This document shows positions 8,703 through 16,529 of a stretch of 64,000 nucleotides of DNA, one piece after another. A program made the position numbers and the translations under genes. The stretch covers positions 22,616 through 86,615 of the IMG/VR virus record IMGVR_UViG_3300042479_000727, one strand, 5' to 3'. Every line of letters begins with the position of its first letter. Positions within the stretch are counted from its first letter, which is position 1. Under the pieces are notes generated by a model. That model had not been told where the DNA came from. It was given only the letters and a program-made list of their open reading frames with translations, and searched no databases. The DNA is from a virus.

Positions 8703-9169
8703 CGAAAAAATTAGAAGAACTATTTGATTTAGAATCTCAAGCCGAGCCTACAGCACCACCACCGCCTGTGCATGAAGAAATTAACAGTCTCGATGATCAG
8801 TATCAAGCAGTGCAAAAGATCGTGCAAACACTGCCACATATACAAGAACTAGAAAATCTTGATGAGCAAGAACTAGACAATCTTGCCAAAAAAGCAGAAC
8901 AAGCCTACGACGATCTCATGGACCTTGGTATGAACGTGGAAGTGAGATATTCGGGTAGGATATTTGAAGTAGCTAGCTCAATGATGGGCAATGCTATCAC
9001 TGCCAAAAGCAACAAGATAGAAAAGAAACTCAAAGCTGTAGATCTACAGCTGAAAAAACTAAAAATAGACAACGATGCTGGGGTAGATCCCAACAACGTG
9101 ATAAATGGACAGGGCTATGTGATCACCGATCGCAACGAACTGCTGAAAAAATTAAGCGGAAAAGCATAA
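8699..9169 (+). CDS. gp16: Terminase small subunit, gp16-like
   Basis: 156-residue acidic, helical protein matching small terminase proteins of T4-like phages: N-terminal MTKKLEELFDLE, a central helical region (residues 40-115) that would form the oligomerising coiled coil, and a short C-terminal tail. T4 gp16 is 164 residues. It recognises DNA for packaging and stimulates the gp17 ATPase. It lies four genes before the large subunit, whereas in T4 the two genes are adjacent. Confidence 0.6.
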   Translation: MTKKLEELFDLESQAEPTAPPPPVHEEINSLDDQYQAVQKIVQTLPHIQELENLDEQELDNLAKKAEQAYDDLMDLGMNVEVRYSGRIFEVASSMMGNAITAKSNKIEKKLKAVDLQLKKLKIDNDAGVDPNNVINGQGYVITDRNELLKKLSGKA

Positions 9170-9172
9170 ATA
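9165..9172 (+). promoter_or_regulatory. Late promoter motif CATAAATA
   Basis: The motif overlaps the stop codon of the gp16-like gene and ends exactly 5 nt before the ATG at 9178. No ribosome binding site is visible; leaderless translation is predicted. Confidence 0.65.
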
Positions 9173-9177
9173 CTCAT

Positions 9178-9774
9178 ATGAAAACTTTTAAAGAATATCT
9201 CGTCGAAAACAAAAAAATTTACAGCTTTAAGATCAAAGTTGCGGGCGATGTTCCTGAAAAATTCCAAGAAGCACTAAAGTCACGCCTGGACAGCTGCAAG
9301 GTTATGACCTTTGAAAAGCTGTCAACAACACCTATACAAAAATTGCCCTTAGATTTTCCAGGCAAAGAAAACATGCAGGTTACTATATATGAAGTGATCT
9401 GCGAATATCCTACAACACCGCCTGAAATTGCTACTCATGTCAAAGCCATGGGCATTGATGAAGATTGTTTCCGTGTTAGAAACAGTGGCGAGCCTACAGA
9501 AGCAGATCAGGTATTACTGGACGATGAACCCAGCGGTGAAGCCATGTTGGATGAACAAGATTTAGACAAAGGCACAGGAAAAATCAAACACAAAGATTAT
9601 TTTGGTGATGATTTTAACAAAGGGTTTCTTAAAGATTTAAGCAAAACAGCCAAGCAGAGAACCAAAGATGGATTTGCTGCTGAATATAAAATACCCAAGC
9701 AAAAAACAGACAAAGCTGGATCTATGAGTCCAATGTCAACTGCTGGCAAACAAGATCCACGCAAAGGAAATTAA
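9178..9774 (+). CDS. Probable internal head protein with capsid-targeting-like N-terminus
   Basis: 198 residues of unknown fold. The first ten residues, MKTFKEYLVE, closely resemble the capsid targeting sequence of T4 internal proteins (MKTYQEFIAE), including the L-x-E that the gp21 prohead protease cleaves after. The middle is a compact mixed segment (residues 12-100); the C-terminal 90 residues are charged, Lys/Asp-rich and probably disordered. I infer packaging into the head during assembly, with possible ejection into the host. Next gene starts 2 nt downstream. Confidence 0.5.
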   Translation: MKTFKEYLVENKKIYSFKIKVAGDVPEKFQEALKSRLDSCKVMTFEKLSTTPIQKLPLDFPGKENMQVTIYEVICEYPTTPPEIATHVKAMGIDEDCFRVRNSGEPTEADQVLLDDEPSGEAMLDEQDLDKGTGKIKHKDYFGDDFNKGFLKDLSKTAKQRTKDGFAAEYKIPKQKTDKAGSMSPMSTAGKQDPRKGN

Positions 9775-9776
9775 CT

Positions 9777-10454
9777 ATGAACTTTCAAGAACTAATGGCA
9801 AAGATGCAGGAATTAGACAGGCCCGCCACAGAAGCCTGTGGTGACTCACCTATGCCAATGAGCATGCCATCGATGCCAGAGAAACCAGACACACCGCCAC
9901 CAAGCATGAGTTTAAATCTCAATGCACAAGGCATGGACAACATCGAAGAACTAATGAAGCTGATGACCAAAGTTAATCCAGACATGATTAATCAGCCAGC
10001 ACCGATGAATTCTATCAGCATCGAACCTATGGACAAGCCTATGGGCGGACTACCTCCATTGAAAATGCTGCCAGACATGGACAGCGATTATGATAACAGC
10101 GGAGATCTTGATGCACACGAAAAAGATCACGCAGATGAAAAACCCTTGATCAAAACTCTAGATCAAGACGACGACGGTGACCATGACATGGATGATCATG
10201 ACATGGAAAAGAAAAAAGACAAAGAAGAAGCATTTGGTAATTCACTAAACGGATCAGAGACAGAATATGCAGGTATTGACGCTGCTATCCCGGACGGGAA
10301 TGATCTAAACAAGCCTAAGAAAAGCTTCAGTGGCAAACCATATCGCGGTGACAACCCTATGGCAGCTGGCGCTTACGAAAGCAAAGAACAACTACGTGCT
10401 AGTATACGAGAAGAACTGCTTCAAAGATTGTCAGAAGCTAAAGGAGCAAAATAA
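9777..10454 (+). CDS. Acidic Met-rich protein with two EF-hand-like loops
   Basis: 225 residues. The N-terminal helix is followed by a Met/Pro-rich linker. Residues 104-115 (DYDNSGDLDAHE) match a canonical EF-hand loop at every ligand position. Residues 129-140 (DQDDDGDHDMDD) match a second loop with Asp in place of the final Glu. The C-terminus ends in a predicted helix (ASIREELLQRL). A paired calcium-binding module is unusual in the packaging region. The role is unknown; a scaffold or internal protein is plausible from its neighbours. It overlaps the next start by one base (TAATG). Confidence 0.6.
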   Translation: MNFQELMAKMQELDRPATEACGDSPMPMSMPSMPEKPDTPPPSMSLNLNAQGMDNIEELMKLMTKVNPDMINQPAPMNSISIEPMDKPMGGLPPLKMLPDMDSDYDNSGDLDAHEKDHADEKPLIKTLDQDDDGDHDMDDHDMEKKKDKEEAFGNSLNGSETEYAGIDAAIPDGNDLNKPKKSFSGKPYRGDNPMAAGAYESKEQLRASIREELLQRLSEAKGAK

Positions 10455-11098
10455 TGTCAGGATTTAAAATTTCAACTGAGTCGCTAAGACCAGAATTTTA
10501 TCAAGTGGTAATCACATTGTCTGGTGGTGCAGGAACATATCCTACAGCAGATGGCAACGATAACGGAGCGGTATGCCCACAAGATCACAGTGCATTTACA
10601 ACCAAACCAACTACATTAGCCATTGGTCGTCGTGTAGCCAGAGCTCATCAACGTTTCTTAGCCATTATCGAAAATCTACAAAAATATGCTGATGCACAGA
10701 TTCAAGACGTGCAGTTTACCAGTGCTGGTGCAACGGTGGCAGACAACCAGGCAACAGCAGTGACTTTTACAGTGAGATATGATCGTGCAGGTGCAGCAGG
10801 TGCAGGCACAGCAGACGGCGTATTGGGCGGCACAAGAGCAGAAATTGGAACACCATTCCAATTTACAGCTACCACAGACGGTACAATTACAGTTGATACA
10901 ACAGCCAAAGCTCTACGCTATCAAATTGGTCAGGCCATTGGCAGAACCAATCACGTTAAAAGCATGAGAGTGTTTGATGGCAGTCAAGGTGCTGAAATAC
11001 AAGAATCTTTGACTGTTACGTTGCCCGACTCACTTGCGGACATTTACAAAGACGTGGCCGTAACCCTTGTTGATGCAGCAGAAACCATAGACAGTTAA
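10454..11098 (+). CDS. Probable virion structural protein, unknown
   Basis: 214-residue, Thr/Ala/Gly-rich, beta-predicted protein with no signal or membrane segment. It has a helical stretch (RRVARAHQRFLAIIENLQKY, about 58-77) and long beta segments after it. Composition resembles head decoration or tail surface proteins, and the position just before a terminator and the terminase gene fits a virion component. I cannot name the family. Confidence 0.55.
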   Translation: MSGFKISTESLRPEFYQVVITLSGGAGTYPTADGNDNGAVCPQDHSAFTTKPTTLAIGRRVARAHQRFLAIIENLQKYADAQIQDVQFTSAGATVADNQATAVTFTVRYDRAGAAGAGTADGVLGGTRAEIGTPFQFTATTDGTITVDTTAKALRYQIGQAIGRTNHVKSMRVFDGSQGAEIQESLTVTLPDSLADIYKDVAVTLVDAAETIDS

Positions 11099-11115
11099 TA
11101 TAAACTAATAAATCA

Positions 11116-11142
11116 AATAGGCTCTTCGGAGCCTATTTTTTT
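11116..11142 (+). terminator. Rho-independent terminator
   Basis: Stem AATAGGCTC / GAGCCTATT with a TTCG tetraloop and a T run. It separates the preceding structural gene from terminase. Confidence 0.9.
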
Positions 11143-11143
11143 C

Positions 11144-11151
11144 ATTAAATA
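11144..11151 (+). promoter_or_regulatory. Late promoter motif ATTAAATA
   Basis: It ends exactly 5 nt before the terminase ATG at 11157. No Shine-Dalgarno sequence lies between the terminator and the start. Confidence 0.6.
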
Positions 11152-11156
11152 AACAT

Positions 11157-12743
11157 ATGTCAAAATCCTTAGACGGCAATCTAATTAAGAAAGCCCATGC
11201 ACAGATACGCTATAATCTCGACGAAGTCAAGCATCTAGAAGCTTGTATGGATCCAGTAACCGGTCCGCTATACTTTGCTAAAAACTTTATCAAGATACAA
11301 CACCCTACTAGAGGATCAATACCATTTGAGCCCTACGGGTTTCAAGAATTGTTGATTGACGCATATCACACAAACAAAGAATGCATAGCCATGTTGCCGC
11401 GCCAGATGGGTAAGACTACATGTGCAGTGGCATACCTGTTGTGGTATACACAGTTTATGCCAGATGTGCAGGTATTGATAGCGGCACACAAGTATGAAGG
11501 TGCTCGAGACATCATGGATCGTTATAGATACGCCTATGAAAATTTACCCGACTTTATTCGAGCTGGAGTGTATTCATACAACAGAAACACCATTGAATAC
11601 GACAACGGATCACGTATACAAGCAACTACTACCACAGAAAACACAGGTCGTGGTAAATCTCTTTCTCTAATCTATTGCGATGAGTTTGCATTCGTGCAGC
11701 CGCCGGAAAAAGCCAAAGAATTCTGGACAGCATTATCACCTACGCTGGCCACAGGCGGTAAAGCTATTATCACATCAACTCCTAACAGTGACGAAGATCA
11801 ATTTGCTATGATTTGGTTAGAAGCCAACAAACGGTTTGACGACTTCGGCAATGAAACTAAACTAGGAGTCAACGGTTTCTTCCCCTTCTTCGCACACTGG
11901 AAGGAACATCCAGACAGGGATGACGAGTGGGCTAGATTAGAACGTGCCAAGATTGGCGAAGAACGGTTCCGTAGAGAGTTTGAATGCGAGTTCTTGATCT
12001 ATGACGAAACTTTAATCAACTCTGTGAAGTTGGTTGAACTTGCAGGTTCAGACCCTATGATGAACATGGGGCAGACTCGTTGGTATAAAGATATAAATCC
12101 CAAAGCCACATATCTAATAGCTTTAGATCCCAGCCTAGGCACAGGTGGTGACTACGGAGCCATCCAAGTCTACGAAATGCCTGAAATGATACAAGTAGCA
12201 GAGTGGCATCACAATACCACGCCTGTGCAGCAACAGGTCAGAGTCTTGAGAGAAATACTAAAATACATACATGACAGAGGCGAAGAACGAGGCGGTGCAC
12301 CTATCATGTATTACAGTGTTGAAAATAATACAATAGGTGAATCTGCTCTGATAGTTATCAACGATATAGGCGAAGAAAACTTTCATGGACTGTTTCTTAG
12401 TGAGCCCATCCGCAAAGGACACATACGCAAGTTCCGTAAAGGATTTAATACCACGCACAGAAGTAAAATATCTGCTTGCAGTCAACTAAAAAACATGATC
12501 GAAAATCACAAGATGACTATCAACAGCAAACCGTTGATATCTGAGCTAAAAACATATATTGCTTCAGGGCTGGGTTTTAAAGCCAAGAGTGGAGAACATG
12601 ACGATTTAGTCAGTTCAACACTGTTAATCATGCGCATGGCAGATGTGTTAGCGGACTGGGATCCGCAGATCTACGATAAAATGACAGAAAAAATCACCGA
12701 TGAATCCATGCCTATGCCGATCTTTGTCAGTATGGGTCTTTGA
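11157..12743 (+). CDS. gp17: Terminase large subunit, gp17-like
   Basis: The DNA-packaging motor and headful nuclease. The ATPase domain has the Walker A PRQMGKTT at residues 81-88 and a Walker B LSLIYCDEFAF (about 170-180). A coupling motif TSTPN follows. The RNase H-like nuclease domain starts around 320 with LIALDPSLGTGGDYGAIQVYE, holding the first catalytic Asp, and ends with HDDLVSS near 480. Length 528 against 610 in T4. The predicted leaderless start fits the late motif 5 nt upstream. Confidence 0.95.
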   Translation: MSKSLDGNLIKKAHAQIRYNLDEVKHLEACMDPVTGPLYFAKNFIKIQHPTRGSIPFEPYGFQELLIDAYHTNKECIAMLPRQMGKTTCAVAYLLWYTQFMPDVQVLIAAHKYEGARDIMDRYRYAYENLPDFIRAGVYSYNRNTIEYDNGSRIQATTTTENTGRGKSLSLIYCDEFAFVQPPEKAKEFWTALSPTLATGGKAIITSTPNSDEDQFAMIWLEANKRFDDFGNETKLGVNGFFPFFAHWKEHPDRDDEWARLERAKIGEERFRREFECEFLIYDETLINSVKLVELAGSDPMMNMGQTRWYKDINPKATYLIALDPSLGTGGDYGAIQVYEMPEMIQVAEWHHNTTPVQQQVRVLREILKYIHDRGEERGGAPIMYYSVENNTIGESALIVINDIGEENFHGLFLSEPIRKGHIRKFRKGFNTTHRSKISACSQLKNMIENHKMTINSKPLISELKTYIASGLGFKAKSGEHDDLVSSTLLIMRMADVLADWDPQIYDKMTEKITDESMPMPIFVSMGL

Positions 12744-12749
12744 TAAATA
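12742..12749 (+). promoter_or_regulatory. Late promoter motif GATAAATA
   Basis: It overlaps the terminase stop codon and ends exactly 5 nt before the ATG at 12755. This spacing is the main reason for preferring 12755 over a TTG at 12740. Confidence 0.65.
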
Positions 12750-12754
12750 TACTT

Positions 12755-14647
12755 ATGGACGCAACAAACAACATAGCCACCGATTTATTCTACAAAGTAC
12801 GCAGCCGCTTCTCTGGGCTGAAATTAGGTGCCGAAACCGGTGAGATAACCATCAATCCGGAACAGGCAAGATTCTTTGATTTTGACTACACAGAAGGCCA
12901 GAATCCCATAGGGCATGTCAGCATCAGTCTTGCTGAACCCAACTCCATGAAAGTGTATTTTTCCAATGGAATTACCGAAGGCATGGATGATGGACAAAAA
13001 ACAAATTGGTACGGATTCTTAAAAGAACTGCGTCAATTTGCCAAACGCAGATTATTGAGTTTTGACACCAGAGACATTGCCAAAGACAATCTTGACAAAC
13101 GAGATTATCAATTCCTTAGTCAGAACGCACAACCTAAACCACAGACAAATACGATACAAAAACCAGTTGGAGAAAGCACAATGAGTGAAAACATAATGAG
13201 CGAAAGCTCAATGTATGGTAGCAAAACAATGAGCTATCAAAAATTAATGGACACACGTTTGATCATTAAACATAATCAAGCAGTGATGGATGACACACAA
13301 CCAGGTTCTAGAACCAGAAATATCGGTGCCTTGTTTGTAGAAAATCAAGACGGTGAAAGATTCAAATATCCATTTATTCATCTAGCTGGTGCTAGAGCCA
13401 TGCAGCGCCATGTGGCCAATGGCGGCCTGCCTTACGATGATCTAGGCAAAAGTATTACGCAAATGAGCGAAGAAATTGCACAGTTGAAAAGTTTTGGTAA
13501 CTATGTGGTCCGTAACGATCTAATGAATTCCGAAACCAACTCAGTGGTCGAAAGAAGCACAGAATATCTAAATCATCTTAGAGAACAGATCAAGGCATTG
13601 AGCAAACAAAGTCACTACGAGGCTTACAGAGAATCATTCCAGGCAAACCCCAACGAGGAAATACCTCAAGACGTGGTAGAAGATTTTAAACAAAAATTCA
13701 CAGTCAGATCGTTTAAAGAAGATATTGCAACTGTGTTTCCGGTCTTATACAGACTAATGAAAGAAGGAAGCACTATAGGCTATGACGACATAGTCGCTAT
13801 GACACAAGAAGAAATCAACAACGAAGACCTTACAGTTGAAACAGAAGACAATGACCCATTTGCTCAATTTGAAAATTGGGTAATGGCACTAGGCGAAGAA
13901 AGTGCGGTAACCAGTGAAGATCCTGAAGAGCAGGCAGCAGCATTACAGGGACTACAAGAACTTGTAGGACAACACTTCCCAGCAGGTGTCGATGGAACCA
14001 ACGCCATTGAAAGTCTTAAAGGATTAATCGAAGATCCAGAATTGTATAAAAGAATCAAAGAACAGGCAGCACAAGATCCAGATGCATGTGTAAGACCATT
14101 GGTCAAAGATTGGTTGGAATTCAATGCACCTGAAACACTAGAACAGTTGGATTTTGGCGATATGGTAGATGACCCGGAAGCGACCCAGGGAGTTGATCAA
14201 ACTGCTCCGGAAGCGGAACCAGCACCAGTTGATCCAGCGGCAGCGGTTGCGCCTGCACAAGAGCCATTGCCGCGAGAAGCTGTGGATCCCGACAATCCAA
14301 GAGACTACGAAAGACCAGCAGTAGATAGAAAAAAAGCAGGCCAGTCACCGTTAACTATGAAAGATGTAGAATACAAAGACGACAAACCCAAACGTGATTT
14401 TGAAAAGAGAAAAGAAAGATTAAACACCGAAGAGTTAGCAGAGTTTATCACATCATTTTATGATCGTGACACAGGCACATTTCCCAAAGGCCCAGAAGGT
14501 GTTGCTATTATGGTAGGCAAGAAGTTTGGCGAACAGGCAGAACAAGTTGCTCGTAAATTTGTAGAACGTATGGCACCACAGCAGAGTACCGATCAAAATC
14601 CAGAACTTCAAGAACTATCACGCATTAGAGAATTAGCAGGCTATTAA
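12755..14647 (+). CDS. Large conserved phage protein, probably virion-associated
   Basis: 630 residues of unknown family. The N-terminal 110 residues form a mixed alpha/beta domain. A Ser/Met-rich linker is followed by a long alpha-helical region (about 170-360), an acidic stretch, an Ala/Pro-rich linker (about 480-510) and a helical C-terminus ending LSRIRELAGY. That type of C-terminal tail recurs in T4-like head-associated proteins, which is weak support for a virion role. The start at 12755 is chosen from the 5-nt late motif spacing. A terminator follows. Confidence 0.65.
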   Translation: MDATNNIATDLFYKVRSRFSGLKLGAETGEITINPEQARFFDFDYTEGQNPIGHVSISLAEPNSMKVYFSNGITEGMDDGQKTNWYGFLKELRQFAKRRLLSFDTRDIAKDNLDKRDYQFLSQNAQPKPQTNTIQKPVGESTMSENIMSESSMYGSKTMSYQKLMDTRLIIKHNQAVMDDTQPGSRTRNIGALFVENQDGERFKYPFIHLAGARAMQRHVANGGLPYDDLGKSITQMSEEIAQLKSFGNYVVRNDLMNSETNSVVERSTEYLNHLREQIKALSKQSHYEAYRESFQANPNEEIPQDVVEDFKQKFTVRSFKEDIATVFPVLYRLMKEGSTIGYDDIVAMTQEEINNEDLTVETEDNDPFAQFENWVMALGEESAVTSEDPEEQAAALQGLQELVGQHFPAGVDGTNAIESLKGLIEDPELYKRIKEQAAQDPDACVRPLVKDWLEFNAPETLEQLDFGDMVDDPEATQGVDQTAPEAEPAPVDPAAAVAPAQEPLPREAVDPDNPRDYERPAVDRKKAGQSPLTMKDVEYKDDKPKRDFEKRKERLNTEELAEFITSFYDRDTGTFPKGPEGVAIMVGKKFGEQAEQVARKFVERMAPQQSTDQNPELQELSRIRELAGY

Positions 14648-14668
14648 AAGTTTCGTCGCAGTTAGATT

Positions 14669-14694
14669 GGGCACTTAGGTGCCCTTTCTTTTTG
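14669..14694 (+). terminator. Rho-independent terminator
   Basis: Stem GGGCAC / GTGCCC with loop TTAG and a T-rich tail. It ends the terminase transcript and the structural module. Confidence 0.85.
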
Positions 14695-14799
14695 GCGAAA
14701 TGAAATCAAACTTTTATGTAAACGTTTAGTCTTATTAAAGCGTTATATATATACGTAGGGAATATTCTTTGCGTAAAACAACCTAAAGGAAACTTTAAA

Positions 14800-14997
14800 A
14801 TGAAATCAGTAATCGCAATCATTGTATCAGCATTTGCAGTATCAGCATTTGCACAAGCACCTGCTGCACCTGCTAAGAAAGAAGAAGCTAAACCAGCTGC
14901 ATCTGCTCCTGCAAAGGCAGCAACGCCTGCAAAAAGTGAACCTGCTAAGAAAGAGCCAGCTAAAGCAGACGCAAAAGCCGCTACTCCAGCGAAGTAA
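14800..14997 (+). CDS. Small exported Ala/Pro/Lys-rich protein
   Basis: 65 residues: a clear Sec signal peptide (MKSVIAIIVSAFAVSAFAQA, cleavage after SAFA) and then a low-complexity Ala/Pro/Lys tail. The mature peptide would be basic and periplasmic. Such proteins are common in freshwater betaproteobacteria, so it may be host-derived; that is inference from composition. The ribosome binding site AAAGGAAA lies about 10 nt upstream. A weak TATATATA-type -10 lies about 50 nt before the start. The reading frame immediately downstream (14998-15172) may once have belonged with it. Confidence 0.7.
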   Translation: MKSVIAIIVSAFAVSAFAQAPAAPAKKEEAKPAASAPAKAATPAKSEPAKKEPAKADAKAATPAK

Positions 14998-15172
14998 TTT
15001 CGGGTTAGACGATAGTGACTTCGTTGTTGATGATGAAGTCACATTTGGTCGTAATCTAAAGGCTCGAGACTTTGGTAAGGTAGTTGATGATGACTTATCA
15101 GAGTATGTAAAATTTAGATTATGGCTAGCTAGGCAACGAGCCATGGCAGCATATAAGAAAAAGTGGGCCTGA
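14998..15172 (+). pseudogene. Open frame without start: frameshift extension or gene remnant
   Basis: An open frame, +1 relative to the exported protein, runs from its stop to a TGA inside a terminator. It encodes about 58 codons that look genuinely protein-coding: an acidic part, then LSEYVKFRLWLARQRAMAAY and KKKWA, a Lys/Arg amphipathic helix. No ATG, GTG or TTG occurs in the non-overlapping part except a late ATG at 15142; a GTG at 14936 lies in the overlap without a ribosome binding site. It could be a frameshifted C-terminal extension, a 5'-truncated phage gene, or a sequencing error. Confidence 0.4.
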
Positions 15173-15187
15173 CCCGCTTTTTCTTTT
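15155..15187 (+). terminator. Rho-independent terminator
   Basis: A 13-bp stem (AAGAAAAAGTGGG with CCCGCTTTTTCTT, one G-U pair) ends in T-rich sequence. It contains the stop codon of the open frame before it. Confidence 0.85.
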
Positions 15188-15220
15188 GGTAAGATAAATC
15201 AAAAAATACGTAGATAATCG

Positions 15221-15249
15221 TTGACCTTGATAAATAAAAAGCGCATAAT
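15221..15249 (+). promoter_or_regulatory. Sigma70-type promoter for gp32
   Basis: TTGACC, 17-nt spacer, CATAAT. A late-type motif GATAAATA lies inside the spacer (15229-15236), so early and late transcription of gp32 may overlap. The leader of about 50 nt ends in the strong ribosome binding site AAGGAGG. Confidence 0.75.
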
Positions 15250-15306
15250 AAAACATGTGCATAAGGCATATAAACATTTTAGGCATAACACAAGGAGGCA
15301 TTTAAA

Positions 15307-16275
15307 ATGGCAACATTATCAGAAATCCGTGCTAAACTTCAAGAAGCACAATCAAAGTCCACAGGACAATCCACTGGCGGTGGAGACAACGCAATTTACC
15401 CACACTGGAATATGCAAGAAGGCAAAGAAGCCGTTGTACGTTTCTTACCTGATGGCAATCCTAACAACACATTCTTCTGGGTAGAACGTGCGATGATCAA
15501 ATTGCCATTCGCTGGCATCAAAGGTGAAACAGACAGCAGAGCAGTGCAGGTACAAGTTCCCTGTGTGGAAATGTATAACGACGGCACAGCATGTCCAATC
15601 CTATCAGAAGTGCGTGGTTGGTTTAAAGATAAATCATTGGAAGAAATGGGTCGTAAATATTGGAAAAAGCGTTCATACATTTTCCAAGGCTTTGTGGTTG
15701 AAGATCCACTCAAGGAAGATAAACTTCCAGACAACCCTATCCGTAGATTTATTATCGGACCTCAGATCTATGCTATCATCCGTTCAGCGTTGATGGATCC
15801 GGAATTGGATGAGTTGCCAACAGACTATCTGAAAGGTCTCGACTTCCGTATTGCCAAGACATCAAAAGGTGGCTTTGCTGACTACTCTACATCAAAGTGG
15901 AGCCGACGTGAGCGTTCACTGACAGATGTTGAATCAGCGGCAGTAGAGTCACATGGTCTTTTTGATCTCAGCGGCTTCTTGCCAAAGAAACCCACTGATG
16001 TTGAACTTAAAGTCATGAAAGAAATGTTTGAAGCTTCTGTAGATGGTGAAGCCTATGACATGGAACGTTGGGGACAATATTTTAAACCAGCAGGCATGAG
16101 CCAAGCCACTGGTGATCCTAATAGACCAACGGCTGTTGCTGCTCCTATTGCAGATGCAGATGACGAACCAGCTCCTGTAGTTAAGGCCGCTCCAGCAGCC
16201 GCTCCGGCAGCTTCAACAGAATCTGCTAGTCGTGCGCAAGACATTCTTGCCATGATTCGCAATCGTCAGAAGTAA
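15307..16275 (+). CDS. gp32: Single-stranded DNA-binding protein, gp32-like
   Basis: Coats single-stranded DNA in replication and recombination. 322 residues (T4 gp32: 301). The N-terminal basic helix (LSEIRAKLQEAQ) matches the cooperativity domain. The core has the aromatic/basic OB-fold segments, including VPCVEMYNDGTACPILSE. Only two Cys (C-x8-C) are visible there, so the classical His-Cys3 zinc site of T4 is incomplete. The C-terminus is an Asp/Glu and then Ala-rich linker ending in a helix (AQDILAMIRNR). It is followed by UvsX and UvsY, its functional partners, and ends at a terminator. Confidence 0.92.
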   Translation: MATLSEIRAKLQEAQSKSTGQSTGGGDNAIYPHWNMQEGKEAVVRFLPDGNPNNTFFWVERAMIKLPFAGIKGETDSRAVQVQVPCVEMYNDGTACPILSEVRGWFKDKSLEEMGRKYWKKRSYIFQGFVVEDPLKEDKLPDNPIRRFIIGPQIYAIIRSALMDPELDELPTDYLKGLDFRIAKTSKGGFADYSTSKWSRRERSLTDVESAAVESHGLFDLSGFLPKKPTDVELKVMKEMFEASVDGEAYDMERWGQYFKPAGMSQATGDPNRPTAVAAPIADADDEPAPVVKAAPAAAPAASTESASRAQDILAMIRNRQK

Positions 16276-16289
16276 TTAGACTAAACATA

Positions 16290-16317
16290 GAGTGCGAGGC
16301 AATCTCGCACTCTCTTT
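16290..16317 (+). terminator. Rho-independent terminator after gp32
   Basis: Perfect 9-bp stem GAGTGCGAG / CTCGCACTC, loop GCAAT, T-rich tail. It probably allows readthrough to uvsX, since no strong promoter is seen before 16337. Confidence 0.88.
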
Positions 16318-16336
16318 CATTTCTAGGAAAATAATA

Positions 16337-16528
16337 ATGGCAAAACTAACTAAATTAACAAAAGTGAGCGAATCAATCACGATCAATCGTTATGATAATG
16401 CTTGGATGGTTGAAATTAGCGGGCGTGATAAAAAAGAAGAATGGAAGAATTCTAAAACAGTCTGCAACACAGAAGAAGAATTAATTGCGTTAATCAAAGA
16501 ATACAACGCAATGGACCTGGACAATTAA
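16337..16528 (+). CDS. Small conserved protein upstream of uvsX
   Basis: 63 residues, beginning MAKLTKLTKVSESITINRYDN. Predicted small alpha/beta fold with beta strands in the first half and a C-terminal helix. The start is chosen at the ATG preceded by AGGAAAA; an upstream in-frame ATG would extend into the terminator. It lies one base before uvsX and is likely co-translated. Function unknown; its place suggests recombination. Confidence 0.65.
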   Translation: MAKLTKLTKVSESITINRYDNAWMVEISGRDKKEEWKNSKTVCNTEEELIALIKEYNAMDLDN

Positions 16529-16529
16529 T

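Noticed and set aside
14822-14997. Frame overlapping the exported Ala/Pro/Lys gene (Gln/Leu/His-rich)
   Set aside because: Its composition is what a shifted reading of Ala/Pro/Lys codons gives; it starts at TTG without a ribosome binding site. Only the part after 14998 looks coding.
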